From Conexibacter woesei Iso977N (GTDB lineage Bacteria > Actinomycetota > Thermoleophilia > Solirubrobacterales > Solirubrobacteraceae): a stretch of DNA of 64,000 bases. Of the stretch, positions 32,776 to 41,251 are shown piece after piece. The position numbers were made by a program, and so were the translations under genes. Every line of letters starts with the position of its first letter. Positions within the stretch are counted from its first letter, which is position 1. Below the pieces are notes generated by a model that was not told where the DNA came from, ran no database searches, and was given only the letters and a program-made list of their open reading frames with translations. Location: assembly GCF_000424625.1 (NCBI RefSeq), contig NZ_AUKG01000006.1:98420-162419 (forward strand). The letters run 5' to 3'.

Positions 32776-34467
32776 CTAGTTGGAGCCCGCGGCGCCGACG
32801 CTGGCCGCCCACGGCGAGTTGATGTACGAGAACGACGCGGTCGCGCCCGTGATCTTCTTGTTCATGAACAGGTTCTCGTAGATGTTGGCCAGCGAGATCT
32901 GCAGGCGCGCGGGCGCGTAGAGCTTCTGCGCGTTGACGAAGTGCTGGGCCGACGACTGCGGGTCGGTGTCGGCCTGGGCGGCCACCAGCTCCTTCGTGAC
33001 CTCCGGGTTGGAGTAGCCGACCCAGTTGAACAGCCCCGCCGGCGGCTTCATCGTGAACAGCGGCGCGTAGTTGAGGACGTTGGGCGTGTCGATGTAGCCC
33101 ATCGCGATGATGAAGTCCACGCCCGCCCGCTTGCTCGGGTCGTAGAACAGCGCCGAGAACTCGGTCGGCTGCATCTGCTTGATCTTGATGTTCAACCCGA
33201 TGGCCTTGCCGGTCGCCTGGACGATCGTGGCCGTCTGGGTCGCCAGCTGGACACCGGAGATCGTCGCCAGCGTGAGCGTCCTGCTCCCGACGTGGGCGTC
33301 GGCGATCAGCTTCCTGGCCTCGTCCATGTTCGCCGTGCTGTTGTCGGCGAGCGCGTCGTAGCCCTGCTGGTAGACGTCCCTGGCCGGCGAGCCGTTGTAG
33401 GTGAACGGCGGCGTGAACGTCTTCAGCGGCGTGCCGCTGCCGCGCAGGACGTTCTTGACCAGCGCGTTCTTGTCGATCGCGAGGTCGAGCGCCGTGCGCA
33501 CGTTGGGGTCCGACGCCGGGCCGGTGGAGGTCGTCGCGCCGATCGACAGCGACTGCGTGCTCGGGCCGACGTAGAGCCTGCCGGCGTTCGAGCTCCTGAG
33601 GGCCTTGAGGCTGCCGACCGGCGCCTCGTAGGTGCCGTCGATCTCGCCGGACTGCAGGGCGCTGGTCAGCGTGCTGCTGTCGGGGATGAACTTGTAGATG
33701 AAGGTCTTGGCCCTCGGCTTCAGCGCGGCGTCCCAGTAGTCCGGGTTGGCGCTGGTCGCGATCTGCTCGCCCGAGGTCCACTTGTCGAGCTTGAACGGAC
33801 CGGAGCACATCAGGCCGCCCTGGGCGGTCCCGTAGGCCTTCCCGGCCTTCTCGGTGAACGCCCTCTCGCTGACCGCCGAGGTCGCCGAGCTCATCTGCGC
33901 GAGGAACGCGGAGTCGGGCTGCTTGAACTTGACCGTGACCCTGTGGGCGCCGGTCGCCTTGATCGACGCGACGAACCGGAACGCCGCCGCGGCGGGCGAC
34001 TGGACCTTCGGGTCGGTGTTGCGCTCCAGGCTGTAGACGACGTCGGCGGGCGTGACCGGCCTGCCGTCCCAGAACCTCGCGCCGGACTGGATCGTGAAGA
34101 CGATCGTCTTCGGGTCGGGCTGCGCGTAGCTGGCCAGGCCGGCCTTGATCGAGAAGTCCGGCTGCAGGCGCAGCAGGTTGTCGCACAAGTTGTTGACCAC
34201 CGTGTTGGGCGAGTAGTCACCCGCCTTCTGGGGATCGAGCGACAGCGGCTCGCCGTAGGGCAGTGCCCACGTGACCTTGTCGACGTCCCCGGTCGCCGCG
34301 GGCGTGTCCGTCACGAGCTTGGTCGTGTCGGCCGCCGCCGTGGCGCCGCTTCCGGAACCGCCACCTCCGCTCCCCTTGTCGCTGCTGGAGCCACCGCACC
34401 CCGCGGCGACCGCACAACACGACAACGCCACCACCGGCGCCGCCAGGCGCCAACGCACTTCGAGCAT
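32776..34467 (-). CDS. extracellular solute-binding lipoprotein, family 5 (OppA/DppA type)
   Basis: This 563-residue binding protein has a lipoprotein signal whose lipobox is VAAGC, so it is anchored to the outer face of the membrane. A Ser/Gly linker follows, then the SBP_bac_5 domain: TWALPYGEPLSLDPQKAGDY and DGRPVTPADVVYSLERNTDP are family markers. It captures a peptide-like solute for the permeases encoded downstream. The ATG at 34467 has AGGAG 10-14 nt upstream. The promoter region is shared with a divergent TetR gene and contains the repeated GTTGCACAAC element. Confidence 0.87.
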   Translation of the reverse strand: MLEVRWRLAAPVVALSCCAVAAGCGGSSSDKGSGGGGSGSGATAAADTTKLVTDTPAATGDVDKVTWALPYGEPLSLDPQKAGDYSPNTVVNNLCDNLLRLQPDFSIKAGLASYAQPDPKTIVFTIQSGARFWDGRPVTPADVVYSLERNTDPKVQSPAAAAFRFVASIKATGAHRVTVKFKQPDSAFLAQMSSATSAVSERAFTEKAGKAYGTAQGGLMCSGPFKLDKWTSGEQIATSANPDYWDAALKPRAKTFIYKFIPDSSTLTSALQSGEIDGTYEAPVGSLKALRSSNAGRLYVGPSTQSLSIGATTSTGPASDPNVRTALDLAIDKNALVKNVLRGSGTPLKTFTPPFTYNGSPARDVYQQGYDALADNSTANMDEARKLIADAHVGSRTLTLATISGVQLATQTATIVQATGKAIGLNIKIKQMQPTEFSALFYDPSKRAGVDFIIAMGYIDTPNVLNYAPLFTMKPPAGLFNWVGYSNPEVTKELVAAQADTDPQSSAQHFVNAQKLYAPARLQISLANIYENLFMNKKITGATASFSYINSPWAASVGAAGSN

Positions 34468-34545
34468 CACGAACTCTCCTCTTCGACGTCCTCCGAAGCG
34501 ACCCGCGGCGGACCGTACCAGGATGTGACAGCCATGTACAACCCA

Positions 34546-34589
34546 GTTGCACAACGTCGATGTTGAACGGTGTGCGGGTGTTGCACAAC
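34546..34589. promoter_or_regulatory. tandem GTTGCACAAC operator candidates
   Basis: GTTGCACAAC occurs at 34546-34555 and exactly again at 34580-34589, each with GTTG/CAAC inverted arms. The spacing is 34 bp, about three helical turns. They lie between the solute-binding protein gene and the divergent TetR gene, and the second copy sits just ahead of the TetR -10-like element. A related GTTCCACAAC lies near 35235, upstream of the amidase. The TetR protein encoded alongside is the natural candidate to bind. Confidence 0.5.
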
Positions 34590-34593
34590 GGGG

Positions 34594-34599
34594 TAATGT
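34594..34599 (+). promoter_or_regulatory. -10-like TAATGT ahead of TetR gene (leaderless type)
   Basis: TAATGT fits TAnnnT and ends 7 nt before the GTG at 34607, with no ribosome site between. The adjoining operator copy would block RNA polymerase when occupied. Confidence 0.35.
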
Positions 34600-34606
34600 T
34601 CCGGCC

Positions 34607-35224
34607 GTGCCCATCGACGTGAATGCCGAGGAGCGACTGGCGCAGATCGCCGAGGCGACCCTGCGTGTGGTCGAGAAGCGCGGCGCCGACGGCGTCACGA
34701 TCCGCGCGGTCGCCGACGAGATGGGCGGCTCGACGACCGTCGTCACCAACTACATCCCGACGCGGACGCGGCTGATCTCCAACGCCGTGCACCACGCGAT
34801 CGACGGCTGGGACGACGAGCTGGCCCAGCAGATGGAGGGCGTCGCGCCCGAGGACGAGCTGCGGCTGCTCGCGCGCTGGTCGTCCTCGACGACCGGCGAC
34901 GACCCGATCATCCGCCAGCTCTTCATCGAGCTGCTGGCCAAGGCCGGCGACGGCGAGGAGCTCGACGCGCTGCGCAAGGACGGCCAGGAGCACCGCGAGC
35001 ACTTCCGCGTCGCCGCGGCGGCGGCCGGCGTGGCCGAGCCGGACTTCGCGGCCGACCTGATGCACTTGATCCTGCGCGGGTTCTACCTCGCGGCGGTCGA
35101 GGATCCCGAGCACTGGTCGACCGAGCGCGTGCAGCCGGTCGTCGACCACCTGATCGACCTGCTGGTGGCGACGCCGGCCCCCGCCGCGGCGCCCGCGCGC
35201 AAGAGGCGCAGGCCGCGCGGCTGA
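34607..35224 (+). CDS. TetR family regulator of the Opp-type transporter locus
   Basis: This 205-residue protein has a TetR DNA-binding domain: ERLAQIAEATLRVVEKRGAD, VTIRAVADEMGGSTTVVTNY, then IPTRTRLI. The GTG start at 34607 (VPIDVNAEER) is preferred over the upstream ATG at 34547 because the paralogue at 36760 starts in the same way and a -10-like hexamer precedes it. It is divergent from the solute-binding protein gene, with two matching operator-like repeats between. The C-terminus is a basic tail (RKRRRPRG). Confidence 0.82.
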   Translation: MPIDVNAEERLAQIAEATLRVVEKRGADGVTIRAVADEMGGSTTVVTNYIPTRTRLISNAVHHAIDGWDDELAQQMEGVAPEDELRLLARWSSSTTGDDPIIRQLFIELLAKAGDGEELDALRKDGQEHREHFRVAAAAAGVAEPDFAADLMHLILRGFYLAAVEDPEHWSTERVQPVVDHLIDLLVATPAPAAAPARKRRRPRG

Positions 35225-35249
35225 CGTACGACAGCGTTCCACAACAGCC

Positions 35250-35278
35250 TTGCATCTCATCGGGTCGCGCCCTAAGGT
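35250..35278 (+). promoter_or_regulatory. promoter candidate for amidase gene
   Basis: TTGCAT (35250-35255) and TAAGGT (35273-35278) are separated by exactly 17 bp, a good sigma-70-type arrangement. The -10 ends 8 nt before the ATG at 35287, suggesting a leaderless or nearly leaderless mRNA. Confidence 0.5.
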
Positions 35279-35286
35279 GGCGACCC

Positions 35287-36747
35287 ATGAGCACGCAGCC
35301 CTCCTCTCCGAGCACGGCCTCCCCGGACCTCTGGCGCTGGTCGGCGTCCGCGCTGGCGGCGGCGATCCACGAGCGCCAGGTGTCGGCGAGCGAGGCGGTC
35401 GAGGCGTCGCTCGCGCGGATCGCCGAGGTCAACGGCAAGCTCAACGCGCTGGTCGACGTGCCGGCCGAGCGGGCGCGGGAGCAGGCCGCCGAGGCCGACC
35501 GCGCGGTCGCCTCCGGCGCGCCGCTGGCGCCGCTGCACGGCGTCCCGGTGTCGATCAAGGACAACGTCGACGAGGCCGGGCTGATCAACTCCGGCGGCGT
35601 GCCGGCGGCGGTCGCGGGCGGTCCGGCGGCGGAGGACGCGCCGGTCGTCGCGAACCTGCGCGCGGCGGGCGCGATCTCGGTGGGGCGCTCCAACGTCCCG
35701 GCGTTCTCGCTGCGCTGGTTCTCCGACAACGACCTGCACGGCCGGACGCTGAACCCGTTCGACGACGGGGTGACGCCCGGCGGCTCCAGCGGCGGCGCGG
35801 CGTCGGCGGTCGCGTCCGGGATGGTCCCGATCGCGCACGGCAACGACATCGGCGGCTCGGTCCGCTATCCCGCGCACGTCTGCGGCGTGATGGGGCTGCG
35901 GCCGACGGTCGGGCGGATCGCGTCCTGGACCGGTCCGGACGCGCAGGTGCCGGGGCTGCCGCCGTCGCCGGTGCTGATGGCGGTCGAGGGCGTGCTGGCG
36001 CGGACCGCGGGCGACCTCGACCTGGGGCTGCGCGCGATGTCGGCGCGGGCCGACCTGCGCGATCCGGCGTGCATCCCGGCGCCGTTCGCGCGGCGCGCGC
36101 CGCTGGAGCGGGGCGCGACGCTGGCGCTGTTCCGCGGCGGTAGGGAGGGCACGCCGGTCGACGACGCGTCGTCGCGCGCGCTCGACGTCGCCGCGGGGTG
36201 GCTGCGGGAGGCCGGGTTCGGTGTCGAGGAGATCGACGTGCCCCAGCTCGCCGAGGCACACCGGCTCTGGCTGCTGTTGTTGTACACCGACCTCGGCGGG
36301 ATGCTGCCGGCCGTGCGGGCGCTGGGCGGCGAGGCCATCAACACGTCCTTGGATCTCGGCTTCGAGGTGGTGCGCGAGGCGTGGGGCGAGGTCGGCCTCG
36401 AGACCTACATCGGCGGCCACGTCCGCCGCACGGCGCTGATCGCCGAGATGCAGGCGCTGCTGACCAAGTACCCCGCGTTGATCATGCCCGCGGGCGCGGT
36501 GACGCCGCCGCACGACGCCGACCTCGACCCCGCGCTCGTCGGGCCGCTGATGGCCGCGCAATGGCCGAACTCTTCGGTGCCGCTGCTGGGCTTCCCGGCG
36601 CTGACGCTGCCGACCGGGATCGACGCCGGCCTGCCCACCGGCGTGCAGCTGCTCGGCGGCCGCTTCGGCGAATCGGCGCTGCTGGACGTCGCCGAGGCCA
36701 TCGAGCTGAGCGCACCGGCGCTGACGCCGATCGACCCCAAGTTCTAG
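35287..36747 (+). CDS. amidase, amidase-signature family
   Basis: This 486-residue amidase-signature hydrolase has the Ser-cisSer-Lys triad: Lys in VSIKDNVDEAG (about residue 80), the Gly/Ser-rich TPGGSSGGAASAVASG carrying the cis-Ser, and the nucleophile Ser in HGNDIGGSVRYPA. The family cleaves C-N bonds in small amides, peptides and carbamates. It has its own promoter candidate and lies between two similar TetR genes, so it is probably part of the same solute-utilisation locus as the Opp-type transporter. The substrate is unknown. Confidence 0.87.
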   Translation: MSTQPSSPSTASPDLWRWSASALAAAIHERQVSASEAVEASLARIAEVNGKLNALVDVPAERAREQAAEADRAVASGAPLAPLHGVPVSIKDNVDEAGLINSGGVPAAVAGGPAAEDAPVVANLRAAGAISVGRSNVPAFSLRWFSDNDLHGRTLNPFDDGVTPGGSSGGAASAVASGMVPIAHGNDIGGSVRYPAHVCGVMGLRPTVGRIASWTGPDAQVPGLPPSPVLMAVEGVLARTAGDLDLGLRAMSARADLRDPACIPAPFARRAPLERGATLALFRGGREGTPVDDASSRALDVAAGWLREAGFGVEEIDVPQLAEAHRLWLLLLYTDLGGMLPAVRALGGEAINTSLDLGFEVVREAWGEVGLETYIGGHVRRTALIAEMQALLTKYPALIMPAGAVTPPHDADLDPALVGPLMAAQWPNSSVPLLGFPALTLPTGIDAGLPTGVQLLGGRFGESALLDVAEAIELSAPALTPIDPKF

Positions 36748-36759
36748 AAGGCGCGCGGC

Positions 36760-37320
36760 GTGCCGATCCACGTCGACGTCGACGAACGCCTCGACCAGAT
36801 CGCGCGGGCGACGATCACCGTCGCCCGCCGCGACGGCGCGGCGAGCGTGACGATCCGCGGCGTCGCGACCGAGCTCGGCGGATCGACCGCCCGCGTGACC
36901 AACTACATCAAGAACCGCACCGCGCTGATCGGGACGGCCGTCGCCTACATGCTGCGCGAGTGGGAACGCGAACGCGACGCGCAGCTCACGGCCGTCCCCT
37001 CCGCCGAGCGCCTGCTCGACCTGGTCCGGTGGGCCGTCATCGCCGAGCCCGACGACCTCATCTTCCGCCAGCTCCTGGTCGAGCTGATGTCCCGGCCCAC
37101 GGCGACCGAGCCCGCCTACCTCGCCTACGCCCACCAGTTCCGCGACGAGCTGGCCACCGCCGCAGCCGCCGCAGGCGCCACCAACTCCCAGCTCGCCGGC
37201 GACCTCGCCTTCCTCCTGATCCGCGGCTTCCACTACACGACCGTCGAAGGCTGGAGCCCGCTGGACCCCTCCGCCGTCGACACCTTCCTCCAGCGCGCCG
37301 CCGCCCTCCTGACGCGCTGA
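36760..37320 (+). CDS. TetR family regulator, paralogue of the 34607 regulator
   Basis: This 186-residue protein closely matches the regulator at 34607: VPIHVDVDERLDQIARATIT, VTIRGVATELGGSTARVTNY and IKNRTALIG align position by position, as does the RW...DD.I.RQL..EL region of the effector domain. It starts at GTG 36760, 12 nt after the amidase stop, and is likely cotranscribed with it. Two such regulators flanking one amidase suggest local duplication with diverged ligand or operator specificity. Confidence 0.82.
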   Translation: MPIHVDVDERLDQIARATITVARRDGAASVTIRGVATELGGSTARVTNYIKNRTALIGTAVAYMLREWERERDAQLTAVPSAERLLDLVRWAVIAEPDDLIFRQLLVELMSRPTATEPAYLAYAHQFRDELATAAAAAGATNSQLAGDLAFLLIRGFHYTTVEGWSPLDPSAVDTFLQRAAALLTR

Positions 37321-37352
37321 GCCTGTCACCCGCAATACCCCTATAACTGCGG

Positions 37353-37383
37353 TCCTGGCTAACCGGAGAGCCGCTGGCCAGGA
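37353..37383. repeat. inverted repeat in the MFS gene leader
   Basis: TCCTGGC and GCCAGGA are perfect 7-bp arms around a 17-nt spacer, 9 nt before the MFS start codon. A TATAAC hexamer at 37342-37347 could be the -10, which would place the repeat in the mRNA leader. It may be an operator or may occlude the ribosome site. Confidence 0.35.
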
Positions 37384-37392
37384 TGCCTGGGG

Positions 37393-38559
37393 ATGCAGCG
37401 TGCCTTGCCCTTCGCCGGCGTCTACCTCGTCCTGTTCCTGATCGGTGCGGAGACGTTCCTGGTGTCGCCGTTGTTGCCGACGATCGCCGACGATCTGGGT
37501 GAGCGGGAGGCGGTGGTGGCCACCACGGTCACGGCGTACACGTTGGCGTATGCCTTGAGCGCGCCGTTCCTGAGCCCGGTGTTCGACGCGTATCCGCGGC
37601 GGACGGCGATCGGGGTCGGCACGGTGCTGTTCTTGGTGGGGAACGTCCTGGCGGCGGTCGCCGGTGGGATCGTCGTGCTGGTCGGTGCGCGGGTGGTGGG
37701 TGCGCTGGGCGCCGCGATCGCGGGGCCGGCGATCTGGGCGCATCTGAGCGAACGGGCGCCGAGCGACGCTCAGGGGCGGATGATCGGCCTCGGGCTCGCG
37801 GCGTTCTCCGCCGGGACCGCGCTCGGCGTCCCGGCGGCGAGCCTCGCCGCGGGCACCGGCGGCTGGCGCGCGGCGTTCGCGGTGCTGGCGGTGGCCTCGG
37901 CGGCCGCGCTCCCGCTGGTCTGGTGGCAGGCGCGGCCGTCACACGGAGAGGAGGTGCGGGCGCAGGAGGGACGGCCCAGCACGTTCGCCGTCTGGCGCGA
38001 CCCCGCGCTGCGCAGCGCACTGGCGGTGGTCTTCCTGCTCCAGGGCGCCAACCTCGGGGCCTACACCTTCCTCGGCGCGGTCCTCGACGACCACTTCGAC
38101 CTCTCGGTCACCACGCTGGGCCTCGTCGGCGTGCTCGTCGGCGTCGGCGGCGCGGCGGGCTCGCTCGTCGCAGGCCGGATCGGCGACAGCACGCGCAACG
38201 AGCGCTCGTGGCTGGCGGTCTGGAGCGCGGTCCTCGCCCTCGGCGTCGTCGTCGCGGTCTGGGCGTCCGTGCTCCCGCTCGCCGCGCTCGCCGTCCTGGT
38301 CTGGTTCTTCGCCAGCGGCGCCTTCACCGCCACGGCTCAGACGCTGCTCGTCTCGGTCCGCCCCGACCTCGCCGCGATCTCCAGCTCCTGGAACACCGCG
38401 CTGCTCTACGCGGGCGCCGCGGCCGGCGTCGCGATCATCCAGGCGCTGCCGGACCGCGACGTCGCGGTCACGCTCGTCGGCGGCGGCCTCGCGCTCGCCG
38501 CCGCGGCGCTCGCCCGCAGCCGCGAACACGTCGGCGCGCTGGCGGAGGCGCGCTCATGA
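37393..38559 (+). CDS. MFS transporter (DHA1-like drug/metabolite exporter)
   Basis: This 388-residue major facilitator protein has twelve predicted helices in two halves. The family A-like loop SPVFDAYPRRTAIGVGTVLF after TM2 and the TM5 region SAGTALGVPAASL resemble the antiporter motif C of DHA1 exporters (AraJ/EmrD-like). It probably pumps out a small hydrophobic compound. The stop overlaps the start of the LLM oxidoreductase (ATGA), so export and a flavin-dependent reaction are coupled. Confidence 0.85.
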   Translation: MQRALPFAGVYLVLFLIGAETFLVSPLLPTIADDLGEREAVVATTVTAYTLAYALSAPFLSPVFDAYPRRTAIGVGTVLFLVGNVLAAVAGGIVVLVGARVVGALGAAIAGPAIWAHLSERAPSDAQGRMIGLGLAAFSAGTALGVPAASLAAGTGGWRAAFAVLAVASAAALPLVWWQARPSHGEEVRAQEGRPSTFAVWRDPALRSALAVVFLLQGANLGAYTFLGAVLDDHFDLSVTTLGLVGVLVGVGGAAGSLVAGRIGDSTRNERSWLAVWSAVLALGVVVAVWASVLPLAALAVLVWFFASGAFTATAQTLLVSVRPDLAAISSSWNTALLYAGAAAGVAIIQALPDRDVAVTLVGGGLALAAAALARSREHVGALAEARS

Positions 38560-39482
38560 CCCGCTGGGGCCTGAACCTCCCGCTGCCCGGCCTGCCGCTG
38601 CCCGCGCACCGGCCGATCGTCGAGCAGCTCCCCGACCTCGGCTTCGACTCGGTCTGGACCGGCGAGGGCGGCGGCCAGGACGCGTTCACGCCGCTGGCGG
38701 CCGCCGCCGCGTGGCAGCCGCGCCTCGGCCTCGGGACCGGCGTCGTCCCCGCCGCGACGCGCGGCCCCGCCGTGCTCGCCCAGACCGCCGCGACGCTCGC
38801 CGAGCTCTCCAGCGGACCGGTGCTGCTCGGCGTCGGCTCCTCGGTCCCCGCGCACGTCGAGGCGCTCAACGGCGTGCCGTTCACCAGGCCGCTCACGCAC
38901 ACCAAGGACACGGTCCGGACGCTCAAGCGAAGCCTCTCCGGAGACGGCGCGCCCCGCGTGATCCTCGGCGCCCTGCGCGCGCAGATGCTCCGCTTCGCCT
39001 ACGACGAGGGCGACGGCGCGATCGTCAACCTCGTCTTCGCCCAAGACCTTCAGGAAGTCCTGGCGCGCGCCGACGCGCCCCGGCCCGGCAAGGAGACGAT
39101 CGTCAAGCTCTTCGTCTGCCCCACCCCGGACCGCGACCACGCCCGCGCGCACGGCCGCGCGTTCCTGGGGTGGTTGATCAACCAGAGGCCGTACCACGCC
39201 TTCCACGCCGAGCTTCCGAACGCACCGCGCCTCGCGAAGTCCCAGCAGCGCTTCGCGCAGGGCGACACCCTCGGCGCCCGCGCCGCGCTCCCCGACGACG
39301 TCGTCGACGCGCTCTGGCTCAGCGGCCACCCCGAGGAGATCCGCGAGCAGATCGCCCGCTACCTCCAGCCCGGCGTCACCCGGATCGTCCTCTACGTCGC
39401 CCCCACGCCGGAGCTGATCCGCAACCCCTACGCGTTGCCGGACGTCCTGCACGCCATCCGCCCGGAGCCGGCCCGTGTCTGA
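38556..39482 (+). CDS. LLM class flavin-dependent oxidoreductase
   Basis: This 308-residue luciferase-like protein of the F420/FMN type has an N-terminal WGLNLPLPGL strand, FDSVWTGEGGGQDAF near the flavin site and LGLGTGVVPAATRGPAVLAQ, the usual third-strand block. These enzymes oxidise or reduce small organics with FMNH2 or F420. It is translationally coupled to the MFS exporter. The cofactor cannot be assigned from sequence alone. Confidence 0.82.
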   Translation: MTRWGLNLPLPGLPLPAHRPIVEQLPDLGFDSVWTGEGGGQDAFTPLAAAAAWQPRLGLGTGVVPAATRGPAVLAQTAATLAELSSGPVLLGVGSSVPAHVEALNGVPFTRPLTHTKDTVRTLKRSLSGDGAPRVILGALRAQMLRFAYDEGDGAIVNLVFAQDLQEVLARADAPRPGKETIVKLFVCPTPDRDHARAHGRAFLGWLINQRPYHAFHAELPNAPRLAKSQQRFAQGDTLGARAALPDDVVDALWLSGHPEEIREQIARYLQPGVTRIVLYVAPTPELIRNPYALPDVLHAIRPEPARV

Positions 39483-39547
39483 CCTCCGTGCCAATTCGGC
39501 ATTTCCCACTAAAGCGACCTGGAATAAGTGGTATCGTCTTCCCGGCG

Positions 39548-40435
39548 GTGACCAACTCCTCCGTCACGCCCCTGCACAAGCCTTCCGCGCCGACACCGGC
39601 GCGGAAGGAGCTGGGCTCCTTCCTACGGGCCCACCGCGAGCGGACGTCGCCGGAGCAGGTCGGCCTGCCGTCGACCGGACGGCGCCGGACCTCGGGCCTG
39701 CGCCGCGAGGAGGTCGCGACGCTCGCCGGGGTCGGGGTGACCTGGTACACGTGGATCGAGCAGGGTCGCGTCTCGCCCTCCAAGCAGGTGCTGGAGGCGC
39801 TGGCCCGGACGCTGCAGCTCAACGCGGCGTCGACCCGGCACCTGATGGGGCTCGCGGGCCTGCAGGCCGACCTCCCGCCGGAGTCGGCCCACGCCGAGGC
39901 GACGCGCCGGCTGGAGCCGGTCCTCTCGGCACTGGAGACGACGCCCGCGGTGCTCGTCGACCGGCGCCTGGACATGACGTCCTGGAACCCGGCCTACGCG
40001 GCGCTCTGGGGCGACCCGGCGGCGATCGAGCCGCGGCGCCGCAACCTGATGTGGACGCTCGCCGCGAGCCCGCAGCTGAAGGCCACGCTCGTCGACTGGG
40101 ACGGCTTCGCGCGCACGATCCTCGCGCACTTCCGCGCGCAGACCGCCGTGCGGATGGCGGAGGACCGGACGCGGGAGATCTACGCCGCCCTGCACGAGGA
40201 CGCACCCGACCTCGCCGACTGGTGGGCGTGCCATGGCGTCGGCGAGCCGGCGTCGCGCGCCACCGAGCTGGCGCTGGCCGGCGATGTCCGGGTCCAGCTG
40301 ATGACGACGGCGCTGCGGCCCGTCGAGGACCCGGAGGCGCTGCTGCTCCTCCACGCACCGAGGCGCGCGGCCGATCACGCCGCCGTCGCAGCGGCCGTGC
40401 GGGCGGCCGCCCGGCCGTTCTCGCAGGTCGGCTGA
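39548..40435 (+). CDS. XRE-family regulator with MmyB-like ligand-binding domain
   Basis: This 295-residue regulator has an N-terminal Cro/C1 helix-turn-helix (about 20-95; GLRREEVATLAGVGVTWYTW, then EQGRVSPSKQVLEALA) and the MLTR-type ligand-binding domain (about 120-290) with LDMTSWNPAYAALWG. Such MmyB-like regulators are widespread in actinobacteria, bind fatty-acid-like ligands and often control short-chain dehydrogenase genes. The GTG at 39548 is the best start. A TATCGT hexamer at 39532-39537 may be the -10. It could control the MFS/LLM pair or the operon starting at 40536. Confidence 0.82.
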   Translation: MTNSSVTPLHKPSAPTPARKELGSFLRAHRERTSPEQVGLPSTGRRRTSGLRREEVATLAGVGVTWYTWIEQGRVSPSKQVLEALARTLQLNAASTRHLMGLAGLQADLPPESAHAEATRRLEPVLSALETTPAVLVDRRLDMTSWNPAYAALWGDPAAIEPRRRNLMWTLAASPQLKATLVDWDGFARTILAHFRAQTAVRMAEDRTREIYAALHEDAPDLADWWACHGVGEPASRATELALAGDVRVQLMTTALRPVEDPEALLLLHAPRRAADHAAVAAAVRAAARPFSQVG

Positions 40436-40464
40436 ACGCCGCCCTGCCTCATCGCTGACCCGCC

Positions 40465-40493
40465 CCACCGCGGCACCGCACGGTGTGCCGTGG
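40465..40493 (+). terminator. possible terminator hairpin after the XRE gene
   Basis: An imperfect stem pairs CCAC (40465-40468) and GGCAC (40472-40476) with GTGCC and GTGG (40485-40493), leaving a 3-nt bulge and an 8-nt loop. A short pyrimidine run with CTTTTCCC follows from about 40507. Factor-independent termination is plausible but not strong. Confidence 0.35.
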
Positions 40494-40535
40494 CGTCCCC
40501 TCACACCTCTTTTCCCACTTTCCCTGTTGAAAAAC

Positions 40536-41249
40536 ATGCTCACTGGAAACTACGACTACGAGCTCCGGGTGGCGGAGCCGCGCTGGACCCGCGAACCCCA
40601 GCGCGTCGCGATGGACGACGGCGAACGCGCGGCGCTCTGGCGCCGGCGCCTGTTCGAGGCCGAGGCCGGCATGACGCGCCTGCTCGCCGCCCACGCCGAC
40701 CAGGACCTGATCTCGGCCTGGATCCGGACCCGCTCGGAGATGTTCGGCGGGCTGCCGGACGAGGTCGGCGGCGGCGCCCGCGACTGGCAGGCGATCTTCT
40801 TCCGCGCCCAGGCGCTGATGGAGCGCTTCCTGGTCGCTCGCCTCGGCCACGACGCCCTGCGCGACTGGGCCGAGAAGAACTCCGAGGTGTACGCCTTGGT
40901 CGAGGGCGGCGGCGCGCCCGACGCCCGCGCGCCGCTCGCGCGGCTGGCCAAGCAGGCCGAGCTGTACGGCTCGCGCTACGCGCTGGAGGACGACGCCACC
41001 GCCGACGACGCGACGCTCGAGATCGAGCACTGCGCGATCTGGGACTACCGCCAGAAGGCGGCGGCCCGCGGCGTCCCGCTGACGCTCGCCTCGCCGTGCG
41101 AGTTCTGCACCAAGGCGACCTCCGCGCTGATCCGCGCGCACGGCTGCGACGCCGAGCACGAGCTGCTCGGCGACAACCCCGGCGGCCCCGGCTGCCGCTG
41201 GCGCGCGACCACACGCGCCGCCGCTTCGACCGACGAACAGGAGTCCTGA
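40536..41249 (+). CDS. Cys-rich protein of unknown function, operon partner of AsnB/HpaB genes
   Basis: I do not firmly recognise this 237-residue protein. The N-terminal two thirds are helical and charged (MLTGNYDYELRVAEPRW start). The C-terminal third has Cys residues in EHCAIWDYR, SPCEFCTKATSALIRAHGCD and GPGCRW, spaced like metal or Fe-S ligands. It weakly recalls L-2-amino-thiazoline-4-carboxylic acid hydrolase-like proteins, which also end in conserved Cys. The ATG at 40536 was chosen over 40485 because homology-like sequence starts there. AsnB follows after 2 nt, so the two act together. Confidence 0.6.
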   Translation: MLTGNYDYELRVAEPRWTREPQRVAMDDGERAALWRRRLFEAEAGMTRLLAAHADQDLISAWIRTRSEMFGGLPDEVGGGARDWQAIFFRAQALMERFLVARLGHDALRDWAEKNSEVYALVEGGGAPDARAPLARLAKQAELYGSRYALEDDATADDATLEIEHCAIWDYRQKAAARGVPLTLASPCEFCTKATSALIRAHGCDAEHELLGDNPGGPGCRWRATTRAAASTDEQES

Positions 41250-41251
41250 GC

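Noticed and set aside
35272..37743. 823-codon minus-strand open frame opposite the amidase and TetR genes
   Set aside because: Compositionally biased shadow; the plus strand has clear amidase-signature and TetR motifs.
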